Source: Collinsella sp.
GTDB lineage: Bacteria > Actinomycetota > Coriobacteriia > Coriobacteriales > Coriobacteriaceae
Reading direction: 5' to 3'
NCBI GenBank assembly: GCA_031294825.1
Contig: JAUMPM010000030.1
Location: 1-31,882, forward strand
Length of the DNA stretch: 31,882 bases
The position numbers were made by a program, and so were the translations under genes. Each line of letters starts with the position of its first letter. The stretch's first letter is position 1. Positions 17,093 to 24,930 of this stretch are shown here, one piece after another. The notes under the pieces were generated by a model. That model did not search any database, had not been told where the DNA came from, and saw only the letters and a program-made list of their open reading frames with translations.

Positions 17093-17098
17093 CGGGGC

Positions 17099-18511
17099 TT
17101 ATTTAGAATCCGAATCGTCCATGGAGCCGTCGATGCCGGTTTTGGTATCGTCGTCCGAGTTGGAGTCATCGTCCTTGGCGAAGGGGTTCTTGAAGAAGCC
17201 CGTGGCATCGGGTTGCAAACCCGAGAGCTTGATCCAGGGATTATCGAACTCGGGCTTAGGCATCGCCTTGGCCTCGGGCGCAGTCTCGTTGCCGATGAGC
17301 TCGGACTCGTAGATGAAGGTGTCGTCGCCGAGCGCGTCGTAGGCGGCGACCGGGTTGCCATCGGCATCGCGGTACGGCGTGCCCTTAAACACGGCGCCGT
17401 CATAGGCCACAAGCTGACGGCCGGTCTCATTCTCGAAGTAGTACACGAAGATACCCTTAAGGGCCGCACAAAGCGGGATGGCAATAATCATGCCGATGGG
17501 GCCCATGAGTGCCGAGCCGATAACGAGCGCCGTGAGGCTCATGATGGGATGCACCTGCACCGAGCTCTGCATAACCTTAGGGGAAATCACGTTATCGGTG
17601 ACGTTTTGCGCGACCATCGTCACGATGAGCGTCCATAACGCCAGCATGGGGCTGAACATGAAACCGAGCACTGTGGCGATTGCTGCGCTCACCCAAGGAC
17701 CGACGACCGGAACCAAATGCATGATGCCGGTAAAGATAGCCATGAGCGCCGCATACGGATGGCCGATGATCATAAAACCGATAAAGGCGAGGAAACCACC
17801 GCAGATGGACGTCACGACCATACCGCGCATATAGCCGCCGACAGAGCGAGAAAGGATGGCGACCATAAAGCGGTACGAGGTCTCCTTCTCCTGACCGATG
17901 ATGGTGCAAATCTCGTGGTGCATGCGAGGGTAGTCGCAGGCCATCCAGTATGCAAGCACCAGACCAAGGAAGATCACGAACAACTGCGAGGCCGTATTGG
18001 TGATGAGCGGGAACACGCCGCGGCCAAGCTCGGCAGCGATCTGAGACACATACTTCGATGCCACGGCAACCAGGGACGAAAGATTATCGTCCAAATACTC
18101 CTTGAGCGGCGTGTTGTTGAGCGTCTTGGCATGCGAGATCATCTCATTGAGATCGCCACCCGCAACACGAAGCTGCTCGGGCAGGCGGCTCAGGACTTCC
18201 ATGATCTGACCAAAGAGAATCGGCGACAAGATGCAAACGACACCGACGAGCACGGCAACAACAACAATAAGCGCGATAAGCGAACCGATGCCGCGATTCA
18301 CGCCATGGTGCTCGAGCCAGTTGGTGATCGGGGACATCACAAAAGCAATGATGGAGCCGACGGCAAGAAACTCAATAACCGGTGCCAGGATGCCCATAAG
18401 GTTAAAGATGACAGCAGCAATAACAATGCAGCCGACAACAGCCCAAATGCGCAGCGTCAGAATGCGGGTGTCGCGCAGCACGCGATCGGTTTGTTGAGGG
18501 TGCTCACTCAT
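17099..18511 (-). CDS. AI-2E family transporter (YdjM/PerM-like permease)
   Basis: The 470-residue membrane protein has about eight hydrophobic segments and the AI-2E family layout: an N-terminal pair (RIWAVVGCIVIAAVIFNLMG, VIEFLAVGSIIAFVMSPI), a soluble middle domain, and a C-terminal bundle with HLVPVVGPW and PIGMIIAIPLCAALKGI. The family name comes from an AI-2 exporter, but members also act as antiporters, so the substrate is unknown. The last ~40 residues are acidic and Asp/Ser-rich, probably disordered in the cytosol. Its ATG overlaps the sigma-factor stop (ATGA), so it is very likely a member of that operon and stress-controlled. Confidence 0.88.
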   Translation of the reverse strand: MSEHPQQTDRVLRDTRILTLRIWAVVGCIVIAAVIFNLMGILAPVIEFLAVGSIIAFVMSPITNWLEHHGVNRGIGSLIALIVVVAVLVGVVCILSPILFGQIMEVLSRLPEQLRVAGGDLNEMISHAKTLNNTPLKEYLDDNLSSLVAVASKYVSQIAAELGRGVFPLITNTASQLFVIFLGLVLAYWMACDYPRMHHEICTIIGQEKETSYRFMVAILSRSVGGYMRGMVVTSICGGFLAFIGFMIIGHPYAALMAIFTGIMHLVPVVGPWVSAAIATVLGFMFSPMLALWTLIVTMVAQNVTDNVISPKVMQSSVQVHPIMSLTALVIGSALMGPIGMIIAIPLCAALKGIFVYYFENETGRQLVAYDGAVFKGTPYRDADGNPVAAYDALGDDTFIYESELIGNETAPEAKAMPKPEFDNPWIKLSGLQPDATGFFKNPFAKDDDSNSDDDTKTGIDGSMDDSDSK

Positions 18512-19299
18512 GAACGAACCATCACTCCGTCGGGGTCGATCTTGTCCTGAATCTTCTTAAGCGTGCGGCGCAGCAGACGCGAAACCTGCACCTGAGAAAT
18601 ACCCAGCTTCTTGGCGATCTCGATCTGGGTCATGCCCTTCACGAAGCGCAGCTCGATAACCTCGCGCTCGCGCGGCGAAAAATCGCGGATGGCTTCCTCG
18701 ATCACCAAGCGGTCATCGGTAAAGTCGAGCTCGTTGTCATCGTCGGCGTAACGGTCGAGAATCGAGGGCGCATCGTCGGAATCGGACGCACCAGGAGCCT
18801 CGATGGGCACCGAGGTATAGGCCGAAGACGATTCCATAGCCTCGAGGACCTCATCGACAGTCACATCTAGATACTCAGCGATCTCCTCAACCTTGGGCGA
18901 ACGCTGTAGCTCGTTGGTAAGTTTGTCAGTAGCCTGGTTGACCTTGGCCGAGAGCTCCTGCAGACGACGCGGTACGCGCACACTCCAGCCCTTATCGCGG
19001 AAATGGCGTTTGATCTCGCCCAGGATAGTGGGTGTCGCAAACGTCGTGAACTCGAGTCCGCGCTCGGGGTCAAAACGGTCGATAGCCTTGAGCAGACCCA
19101 GATAGCCAACCTGCATCAGGTCGTCGAGCGGCTCGCCGCGATTCTTAAATTTATTGGCAAGAAACCTTACCAGGTTCATATGGGACATGACGAGCTGCTC
19201 GCGGGCGTCCGGATCACCAGTCTCCTTGTAGCGACGAAACAGCTCGCGGGTTTTCTCCTTGTCCCAAGCGGTCTTGCCGCTCCGGGAACGTTCGGTCAT
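18508..19299 (-). CDS. SigB/SigF/SigG-type RNA polymerase sigma factor
   Basis: This 263-residue group 3 sigma factor has region 2 (VMSHMNLVRFLANKFKNRG, DLMQVGYLGLLKAIDRFDPE, FTTFATPTILGEIKRHFRD), region 3 (WSVRVPRRLQELSAKV, SPKVEEIAEYLDVTVDEV) and region 4 (FSPREREVIELRFVKGMTQ, IAKKLGISQVQVSRLLRR). The GEIKRHFRDKGW and VRVPRRLQEL stretches are typical of stress and sporulation sigma factors of the B/F/G type. An anti-sigma-like gene lies 1 bp upstream, giving the usual rsbW-sigB pairing. The operon also contains an AI-2E transporter and a DUF948-like protein. A general-stress role is inferred from family and neighbours. Confidence 0.93.
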   Translation of the reverse strand: MTERSRSGKTAWDKEKTRELFRRYKETGDPDAREQLVMSHMNLVRFLANKFKNRGEPLDDLMQVGYLGLLKAIDRFDPERGLEFTTFATPTILGEIKRHFRDKGWSVRVPRRLQELSAKVNQATDKLTNELQRSPKVEEIAEYLDVTVDEVLEAMESSSAYTSVPIEAPGASDSDDAPSILDRYADDDNELDFTDDRLVIEEAIRDFSPREREVIELRFVKGMTQIEIAKKLGISQVQVSRLLRRTLKKIQDKIDPDGVMVRS

Positions 19300-19300
19300 A

Positions 19301-19678
19301 TTAGATATCCGCCTTGAGGTCGAGGGAAAGCGTCAGGGGCGCCGCAGTCTTTTCGTAGGAGTCGCACACGCTCGCCAAAATAAGCTCGGCATAAACAGTA
19401 GCCTGGTCATCCTCGTCGACGGTGGCCTGATCGCCAAAGGTAAAGGTCATGCCAACGTGAGATTCATCGACATCGAATTTGATTGAGATGTCGTCGGAAT
19501 CAACAGCCGTGCAGCCAAAGATAAAGGCTTCCTCGGCAGCCATGCGGATGTCCTCGATGCGATCGACAGACATGGAACACAGGGCACCAACGTTGGCTGC
19601 CGTCATGCGCACAAGGCGAGCGAGACGCGGGTCGCCGGCAACGGTCAGCGTGATGGGGCAGGTTGCTTCGCTACTCAT
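19301..19678 (-). CDS. RsbW-like anti-sigma factor with degenerate ATP-binding site
   Basis: The 125-residue protein resembles RsbW/SpoIIAB anti-sigma kinases in its first half (AGDPRLARLVRMTAANVGAL, then VDRIEDIRMAAEEAF). In RsbW the corresponding helix is IEDLKIAVSEACTNAV, whose Asn binds Mg-ATP; here it reads EEAFIFGC with no Asn. The glycine boxes (DxGxG and GGLGL) are also absent. So it may hold the sigma factor without ATP-dependent kinase activity. ATG 19678 has GAGGAG upstream inside the previous gene (8-bp overlap); a longer frame upstream is a shadow. The stop lies 1 bp before the sigma-factor start. No RsbV-like antagonist is in the window. Confidence 0.75.
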   Translation of the reverse strand: MSSEATCPITLTVAGDPRLARLVRMTAANVGALCSMSVDRIEDIRMAAEEAFIFGCTAVDSDDISIKFDVDESHVGMTFTFGDQATVDEDDQATVYAELILASVCDSYEKTAAPLTLSLDLKADI

Positions 19679-20258
19679 CGCAGGACTCCTCAGAGGTCTC
19701 GGAGGGCATGTAGGTGTAATACTGGGCCGCTTTAACAGCTGGATTCTGGCCATCATCGTCACCAGCAGCGTCATCGTCCTCGTCAATTAGGACGCGCTCG
19801 GTAGGCCGCTCTGCCTCCGCAGCAGCAGCGGCGAGCTTGCGCTCGGTGTCAGCTGCAGGAGCCTTCACCTTGTTAAAGAGTTTCTGCACGGCACCTGCCG
19901 CAGAATCAGTCACGCTCGACACAGCATTGCTGGCCTCGGCCATACTGCCCGTAACCTCGGAGATGTCGCGAACGACGGCCTCAACCTCAACGAGGTTGGA
20001 CGTCAGAGCGTCAACGGCGGTCTTGCTCGACTTGAGCAGCGGCTCCACCTGGGCAAGTGCCGGCGTGAGTTCGTCAACAGCACCATCGAGCTTTGCCACC
20101 ACGGGCTGTGCCTCAGCAATCGTATTGTTGAGGTCGGTCACCGTCTTGTCGAGCGAATCGACAACGGTGCGGGCTTTGCGCAGGGTGAGCGCGAGCTCAA
20201 CGATGGCCCACACGCCGGCAACGGCGAGTAGCAGCAGGGCGATTTGAATGGGACTCAT
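19671..20258 (-). CDS. DUF948-like membrane-anchored coiled-coil protein
   Basis: The 195-residue protein has one N-terminal membrane helix (IQIALLLLAVAGVWAIVELAL). A long heptad-like region with repeated V/L spacing follows (VVDSLDKTVTDLNNTI, VVAKLDGAVDELTPALAQV), then an acidic, Ala-rich tail ending near TYMPSETSEES. The layout fits DUF948 proteins such as those in SigB regulons of Gram-positive bacteria; their molecular role is unclear. GGGAGG precedes the ATG. It is the first gene of the four-gene sigma operon and overlaps the anti-sigma gene by 8 bp, so it may act with it or simply be a stress product. Confidence 0.75.
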   Translation of the reverse strand: MSPIQIALLLLAVAGVWAIVELALTLRKARTVVDSLDKTVTDLNNTIAEAQPVVAKLDGAVDELTPALAQVEPLLKSSKTAVDALTSNLVEVEAVVRDISEVTGSMAEASNAVSSVTDSAAGAVQKLFNKVKAPAADTERKLAAAAAEAERPTERVLIDEDDDAAGDDDGQNPAVKAAQYYTYMPSETSEESCDE

Positions 20259-20298
20259 ACAAGCCTCCCGGAAGAATCGAAATACAGACGTTTTCCAT

Positions 20299-20356
20299 GG
20301 TACCCCAAAGGGGACCGAACATGCTAAGAGCAGCAACGTGGGACAAAATTATCAGC
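20299..20356. repeat. Two short repeat relics between the sigma operon and rarA
   Basis: At 20299-20316 a hairpin GGT-A-CCCC-AAA-GGGG-ACC is present. At 20338-20355 GTGGGACAAAATTATCAG differs at only 2 of 18 bases from the left arm and loop of the 3413 palindrome. The right arm is missing, so it is a half-copy next to the rarA stop codon. Confidence 0.45.
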
Positions 20357-20358
20357 AG

Positions 20359-21708
20359 CTACTTCGGTGCATTCCCGCTGCGGTCGCGTTCGCTTTGCTC
20401 TACGCGCCATTCTTCCCAACCACGGCCGGCAGGCTGCCAAAATGCACCGCGTTCTAAGCCTTCGGGTAAATAGCGCTGGTCGACCCAGCCTTCGGGATAA
20501 TCGTGCGGATACTTATACACACCGTATTCATCGCTGCCCGGGCGATGGCGATCGCGCAGATAACTCGGCACCTCGCGAAGCCCACTAGAGTGGATATCGG
20601 CCAGCGCCGCATCGATCGAAGCCTCACACGCGTTGGATTTAGGCGCCAAGCACACATAGAGTGCAGCCTGAGCCAGGTTAATGCGGCACTCGGGATAGCC
20701 AATGACCTCGGCAGACTTAAACGCGGCATGTGCCACCAAAAGCGCCTGCGGGTCGGCGTTGCCGACGTCCTCAGAAGCATGAATCATAATGCGACGGGCG
20801 ATAAACTTAGGATCCTCCCCTGCATCGATCATGCGCGCAAGCCAGTAGACCGTGGCATCGGGGTCGCTACCGCGCATGGACTTAATGAACGCACTGATGA
20901 TGTCGTAGTGCATGTCGCCGTTTTTGTCATACGTAAAACCGCGACGCGGGTTGGCAATCTTTACGTCATCCACGGTGATGGGATAACGCTCCCCCGCCGC
21001 CGGCGCTGGCGTCCCTTCGGTATCGGGACGCGTGACGGCAATCTCGCTCGCCAGCTCAAGTGTCGTCAGGGCCGAGCGTGCATCACCCGCTGCCAGCGTG
21101 CAAATGGTCTTGACCGTATCATCATCGGCCGAGAATTTGCCGTTCAGGCCCTGAGGTGCCTCGAGCGCACGCTCGATAAGCATGGCGATATCCTCGTCCT
21201 TTAAATGCTCAAGCTCCACGACTCGACCACGTGAGAGCAGCGCCGAGTTGACCTCGAAGTACGGATTCTCCGTCGTAGCACCAATCATAATGACGGTACG
21301 GTTCTCAACTGCATGTAGCAGGGCATCCTGCTGCGACTTAGAAAAGCGGTGAATCTCATCGATGAATAGAATGGTACGGCGGTCGTACGTATTCAGGCGC
21401 GTCTTGGCCTCGTCAATCACGCGACGCAAGTCCTTTACGGTGCCCGTCACGGCGCTGACCTCGACAAACTCGCTCTTTGTATGGTTGGCGATAATGTGGG
21501 CCAGCGTCGTCTTACCCGTACCGGCTGGCCCGTACAGAATCACGCTCGAAAGCACGTCGTGCTCGATCGCGGCACGCAACCATGAGCCCTTACCGACGGC
21601 CTTTTGCTGGCCCACGTACTCGTCGAGCGAATTGGGTCGCATGCGCACCGCGAGCGGCGCATTTTTAAAGGAACGCTCGCGCGTCGAGGCAGAAAAAAGG
21701 TCGTCCAT
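20359..21708 (-). CDS. rarA: Replication-associated recombination protein A (RarA/MgsA), AAA+ ATPase
   Basis: The 449-residue clamp-loader-like AAA+ ATPase acts at stalled replication forks. N-terminal RMRPNSLDEYVGQQKAVG is the family opening. Walker A is GPAGTGKT (residues 60-67), Walker B ILFIDEIHRF begins at 113, sensor 1 is MIGATTENPYFEVNSAL, and ALLSRGRVVEL follows. The C-terminal oligomerisation domain contains DPDATVYWLARMIDAGEDP and ARRIMIHASEDVGNADP, strong RarA signatures. ATG 21708 gives MDDLFSAS; ATGs at 21714 and 21723 are also in frame and no good ribosome site discriminates among them. It stands downstream of the dGTPase gene with a 61-bp gap. Confidence 0.95.
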   Translation of the reverse strand: MDDLFSASTRERSFKNAPLAVRMRPNSLDEYVGQQKAVGKGSWLRAAIEHDVLSSVILYGPAGTGKTTLAHIIANHTKSEFVEVSAVTGTVKDLRRVIDEAKTRLNTYDRRTILFIDEIHRFSKSQQDALLHAVENRTVIMIGATTENPYFEVNSALLSRGRVVELEHLKDEDIAMLIERALEAPQGLNGKFSADDDTVKTICTLAAGDARSALTTLELASEIAVTRPDTEGTPAPAAGERYPITVDDVKIANPRRGFTYDKNGDMHYDIISAFIKSMRGSDPDATVYWLARMIDAGEDPKFIARRIMIHASEDVGNADPQALLVAHAAFKSAEVIGYPECRINLAQAALYVCLAPKSNACEASIDAALADIHSSGLREVPSYLRDRHRPGSDEYGVYKYPHDYPEGWVDQRYLPEGLERGAFWQPAGRGWEEWRVEQSERDRSGNAPK

Positions 21709-21769
21709 AGCCATCCCGTGCATCAATCAAAAACGTTTTCAACTAACCAGTATACCGAAAGGATACGAA

Positions 21770-23017
21770 CTACCGTTCGTTAATATAGGTACGATGCGGA
21801 AACTTTAGACCCGGGAACAGCTTGCTCGTCAGTTCGCAGAAATAACCGTCCGTCATGCTCGCAATGTAATCCACGACCGCCTGGTCCTTATCGTTCTGCC
21901 AGGCATAGGCGCGATCGTAGTAGGAAAGCTGCTGCTCGATGCGAGAAATGTGGTGTTTAAAGATATACGAGGACTCGTCACCTTCGTTTATATCCTGCAG
22001 GCAACGGTCGTAAAGCTTTTCGAAGGCTTCGCGCAGCTCCGCCTCGGAGTCGCCTTCGATACCGCCCTTGCTATAGATCTTCTCGTAGTTCTCGCGCTTG
22101 GCACGGCGGATCTCCTCAAACAGGTCCTCGCTCATCTCGATGCGCGGCTTACCATAGCTATGCTCAACGATATCGATGGAGGCATGCGTGAGGATCCAAC
22201 TATTGTAGGCACCGCCCCGGCCATCATCAAAAGCGTCGGGCGAAAGCAGGCCCGCCGCGATCGCATCCTGACGGTCACGACCGACGTAGGCAAGGATATC
22301 CGAGATGCGGACCACACAGCCTTCGAGCGTCATGGGACGCAGGTGCTCAATAGCGCCATAGCCCGTGGCGATACAGTCCTCAACCGTCTGATCGAACTGG
22401 TCAAAGGAGCCCATGTCCGAGAGCTCAAACACACGCTGCTCGTACTCGCCGTTATGGCATAGCACGCCGTCGAGCGTCTGGAGCGACACGTTGCGGCCGT
22501 ACAGCGCGTCGAGCACGCGGACCGACTGCACGTTATGGAAAAAATAACGCCCCGTACGCTCATGATAGATATCGTTGAGGAAGCGCTCGCCCGCATGGCC
22601 AAAAGGCGTGTGTCCCAAGTCGTGGCCCAGGCCAATCGCCTCGATCAAATCGCAGTTGAGCCCCAGGGCGCGACCGATATCGCGTGCAATGCGCGAGACA
22701 AGCTGCACATGCAGACCGCGGCGCGACAGGTCATCGTTACTGCGAAAGCTAAAGACCTGCGTTTTGCCTGCATAACGCGTGTACGCCGGAAGATGAAGAA
22801 TCTTTTCGGTGTCGCGCATAAACGCCGGACGCATAAGCGTGCCTTTGTCGGCGGCGCGATCAATACGACGAATGACCTGGTAGCCGTTACAACGATACGG
22901 GTTGACATAGCCCGAAGCGCGATCGGCGGCAATGCGCTCGACAAGTTCGGGCGACAACGCCGAGGGAATACGGTCCATGCGCGCCTTAATGACGGCCGTT
23001 TCTTGATTAGTTGCCAT
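21770..23017 (-). CDS. dgt: Deoxyguanosinetriphosphate triphosphohydrolase-like HD hydrolase
   Basis: The 415-residue HD-domain protein should hydrolyse dGTP or other dNTPs to the nucleoside and triphosphate. The metal site is visible: His103 in RRGLHVQLVSRIARDIGR, His132-Asp133 in GLGHDLGHTPFGHAGE and a later Asp in VVRISDILAYVGRD. The TRYAGKTQVFSF segment before the first His matches the family's usual RLxxKTQVF. ATG 23017 has AAGGAGC upstream; the longer frame beyond it overlaps the neighbouring gene's end. It follows the prepilin peptidase gene by 31 bp and is probably cotranscribed. Specificity for dGTP is inferred from the family. Confidence 0.9.
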   Translation of the reverse strand: MATNQETAVIKARMDRIPSALSPELVERIAADRASGYVNPYRCNGYQVIRRIDRAADKGTLMRPAFMRDTEKILHLPAYTRYAGKTQVFSFRSNDDLSRRGLHVQLVSRIARDIGRALGLNCDLIEAIGLGHDLGHTPFGHAGERFLNDIYHERTGRYFFHNVQSVRVLDALYGRNVSLQTLDGVLCHNGEYEQRVFELSDMGSFDQFDQTVEDCIATGYGAIEHLRPMTLEGCVVRISDILAYVGRDRQDAIAAGLLSPDAFDDGRGGAYNSWILTHASIDIVEHSYGKPRIEMSEDLFEEIRRAKRENYEKIYSKGGIEGDSEAELREAFEKLYDRCLQDINEGDESSYIFKHHISRIEQQLSYYDRAYAWQNDKDQAVVDYIASMTDGYFCELTSKLFPGLKFPHRTYINER

Positions 23018-23048
23018 GGCATGCTCCTTAAGAAGGATGCGCAATCGG

Positions 23049-23471
23049 TTACAAAGTGCAGCCCACAACCTCGATTATGGCAAAAATCGGCACCAAAAAC
23101 GGGAGCAATGGCAGGGAGCGCGATTTTGTGATGACGCAGGAGAGGGCAAGGACCAGGAGCGCGACGGCAAATGCCACGATGCCACCCATAGGGTCGAGCG
23201 TGCAAAGCGCGAAGAGTGCTTTGGCGTCCCCCATGCCAATGCCCGAGGTTTGGCGAAAACGACGCCAGAGGGACTCAGTCAGAACAAGGGCAAGGTAGAC
23301 GATGACCGCAAGACCGGCATGGTCAAGCGCCGTGTTAACGCCTTTGTCGAGCCAAACGCCCACTAACGCCGTCACCGCACACGCACCGGCAAGCTCATTG
23401 GGAAAACGTCGCTGACGGGCATCAATCGCCGCGCCGGCAAAGATGCAAATCCAAAACGGGATATAAAACAT
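23049..23471 (-). CDS. Short A24-family prepilin peptidase
   Basis: This 140-residue polytopic membrane protein carries both aspartates of A24 aspartic peptidases: Asp17 in GAAIDARQRRFPNELAG and Asp82 in GIGMGDAKALFALC. About four hydrophobic segments are present. Lacking the N-terminal methyltransferase domain, it resembles TadV/CpaA-type enzymes, which cleave type IV or Flp prepilins at the inner membrane. GAGGAGGT lies 7 bases before ATG 23471. No pilin or tad gene is in the window, so its substrate is encoded elsewhere. The start is only 33 bp beyond a terminator hairpin. Confidence 0.85.
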   Translation of the reverse strand: MFYIPFWICIFAGAAIDARQRRFPNELAGACAVTALVGVWLDKGVNTALDHAGLAVIVYLALVLTESLWRRFRQTSGIGMGDAKALFALCTLDPMGGIVAFAVALLVLALSCVITKSRSLPLLPFLVPIFAIIEVVGCTL

Positions 23472-23502
23472 CGAGTACCTCCTCGAGCTGCATCGCAAAA
23501 GC

Positions 23503-23544
23503 AAAAACCACCACAAAGGTGCCTGTCCCCTTTGCGGTGGTTTT
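23503..23544 (-). terminator. Terminator of the glycosyltransferase gene; palindromic repeat copy A
   Basis: A 16-bp stem (left arm 23504-23519, right arm 23529-23544) with one mismatch and the 9-nt loop TGCCTGTCC. Read on the minus strand it ends in a T-run and lies directly after the glycosyltransferase stop. Its loop is the reverse complement of the loop of the copy at 31296. Confidence 0.85.
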
Positions 23545-23552
23545 GGTGGTGG

Positions 23553-24848
23553 TTATTTGGCGCCTTGCATGACCTCGTCGAGGGTGACGTTTACGGCATG
23601 CTGGGTAGGAACCCAGTCGACCTTCAGGAACAGCGCGGCCACCGTGATGGGGATATAGCTGAACATAAAGATCGGGAAGGTAAACAGGTTAGTCACCAGA
23701 CGCCACTTTTGCGCGCAGTGAATGTGCTTGTACTCAAAGATAGTCGTGAGCAGCGCCAGGATAAAGAAGGTCTGATACATCATGGCGAAGGTCATAATGA
23801 GCGAAGCGGCGCACGCCTGCATCTCGACTTCGGTAGCCAAGAAACCATGCGAAAGGCCACCCACAATCAAGAACGTCGCATTAGCGAGCATCGAGATCAG
23901 CGATAGCAGCATACCCGGGGCGATCGTCATGAACATGTCGTAGGCGGCAAAGCGATGATAGCGGAACGTCGACTTGACCAGATGCTTGCCGTAGGTAAAG
24001 AACACCTGGTAAAAGCCCTTGGTCCAGCGCATACGCTGCTTCCAGGATGCCTTGAACGTCACGGGTTGCTCGTCAAAGAACTCCGCCGGCGCATAGCCAA
24101 TGCGAATACCGTGAATAGCGCAGAACGTAGTGAACTGAATGTCCTCGGTCAGCGTGTGGAACTGCCAGCCGTGCATGCCCTCAATAACACTGGCGGAGAT
24201 GAGGTAGCCCGAACCCGAGACGGCGCAAGACGTCTTACAGATATTACGCGCGTTGTTGAGAAAGCGCGCCTCGCGCAGGTACCAAGTAGCATTAGCTGCC
24301 GAGATCCACGAGCTGCCAAAATTCTTGGAGTTGCGATAGCTCGTGACCACATGGAATCCCTGGTCAAAGGCATCGTTCATCTTGGACACGTAATCGCGGG
24401 AGATAACGTTATCGGCATCGAAGATAAAGTAGCCTTCAAACGTGTCGGGATACTCGTTAAGGATGCGGTCGAAGCCAAAGTCCATGACCCAGCTCTTACC
24501 CTTACGGGCAAGATCATTGCGCTCGTAAACAATGGCACCTGCCTCGCGCGCGAGCTGTGCGGTGTTGTCGGTGCAGGCGTCGGCAACCACGAAGACCTCG
24601 ATAAGCTCGGACGGATAATCCTGGTCCTTGATGGAGCGAACAAGGTTGGCGATCACGGCCTCCTCGTTATGCGCCGCGATAAAGAAAGCATAACGATGGA
24701 GTTTTTTGGCCTTGGGAGGCGCGACCTCGCCACGAAGAGCGCCAATGACAAAGAAGACCACCTGGTACAGAAAGCAGACCGTGAGCAGCGTGACGACAAT
24801 CTGGTTGAAGACCACGATGGGTGTGTTGGTTTGTAAAAAGGCGAGCAT
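23553..24848 (-). CDS. Processive family 2 glycosyltransferase (membrane)
   Basis: The 431-residue membrane enzyme has an N-terminal helix (about 11-38). A GT-A catalytic domain starts FFIAAHNEEAVIANLV and has the DxD motif in YFIFDADNV (residues 144-146), the acceptor TED in HTLTEDIQF and the processive QxxRW in KQRMRWTKG. Three or more C-terminal membrane helices follow. This pattern belongs to GT2 polymer synthases such as poly-N-acetylglucosamine, hyaluronan or cellulose synthases. The product cannot be told from sequence alone, and no accessory polymer genes are nearby. ATG 24848 has GGGAG 6 bases upstream; a TTG start 15 bp earlier is possible. It has its own promoter-like sequence and terminator, so it is monocistronic. 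Confidence 0.9.
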   Translation of the reverse strand: MLAFLQTNTPIVVFNQIVVTLLTVCFLYQVVFFVIGALRGEVAPPKAKKLHRYAFFIAAHNEEAVIANLVRSIKDQDYPSELIEVFVVADACTDNTAQLAREAGAIVYERNDLARKGKSWVMDFGFDRILNEYPDTFEGYFIFDADNVISRDYVSKMNDAFDQGFHVVTSYRNSKNFGSSWISAANATWYLREARFLNNARNICKTSCAVSGSGYLISASVIEGMHGWQFHTLTEDIQFTTFCAIHGIRIGYAPAEFFDEQPVTFKASWKQRMRWTKGFYQVFFTYGKHLVKSTFRYHRFAAYDMFMTIAPGMLLSLISMLANATFLIVGGLSHGFLATEVEMQACAASLIMTFAMMYQTFFILALLTTIFEYKHIHCAQKWRLVTNLFTFPIFMFSYIPITVAALFLKVDWVPTQHAVNVTLDEVMQGAK

Positions 24849-24883
24849 GCAGGCTCCCAGCAACGCGTAACGTAAACAATCGT

Positions 24884-24912
24884 ATATCTTACCGCAGGCT
24901 TACCGAGTTCAA
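24884..24912 (-). promoter_or_regulatory. Likely promoter of the glycosyltransferase gene
   Basis: On the minus strand TTGAAC (24912-24907) and AGATAT (24889-24884) are separated by 17 bp, about 36 bp before the ATG. The -10 match is moderate. Confidence 0.45.
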
Positions 24913-24930
24913 GAAACCACCTAATACTGG

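Noticed and set aside
20259..20337. SigB-type promoter (GTTT...GGGTA) before the DUF948 gene
   Set aside because: GGGTAC is present, but the spacing to any GTT-like -35 is too short. The match may come from the local GGGG/CCCC hairpin.
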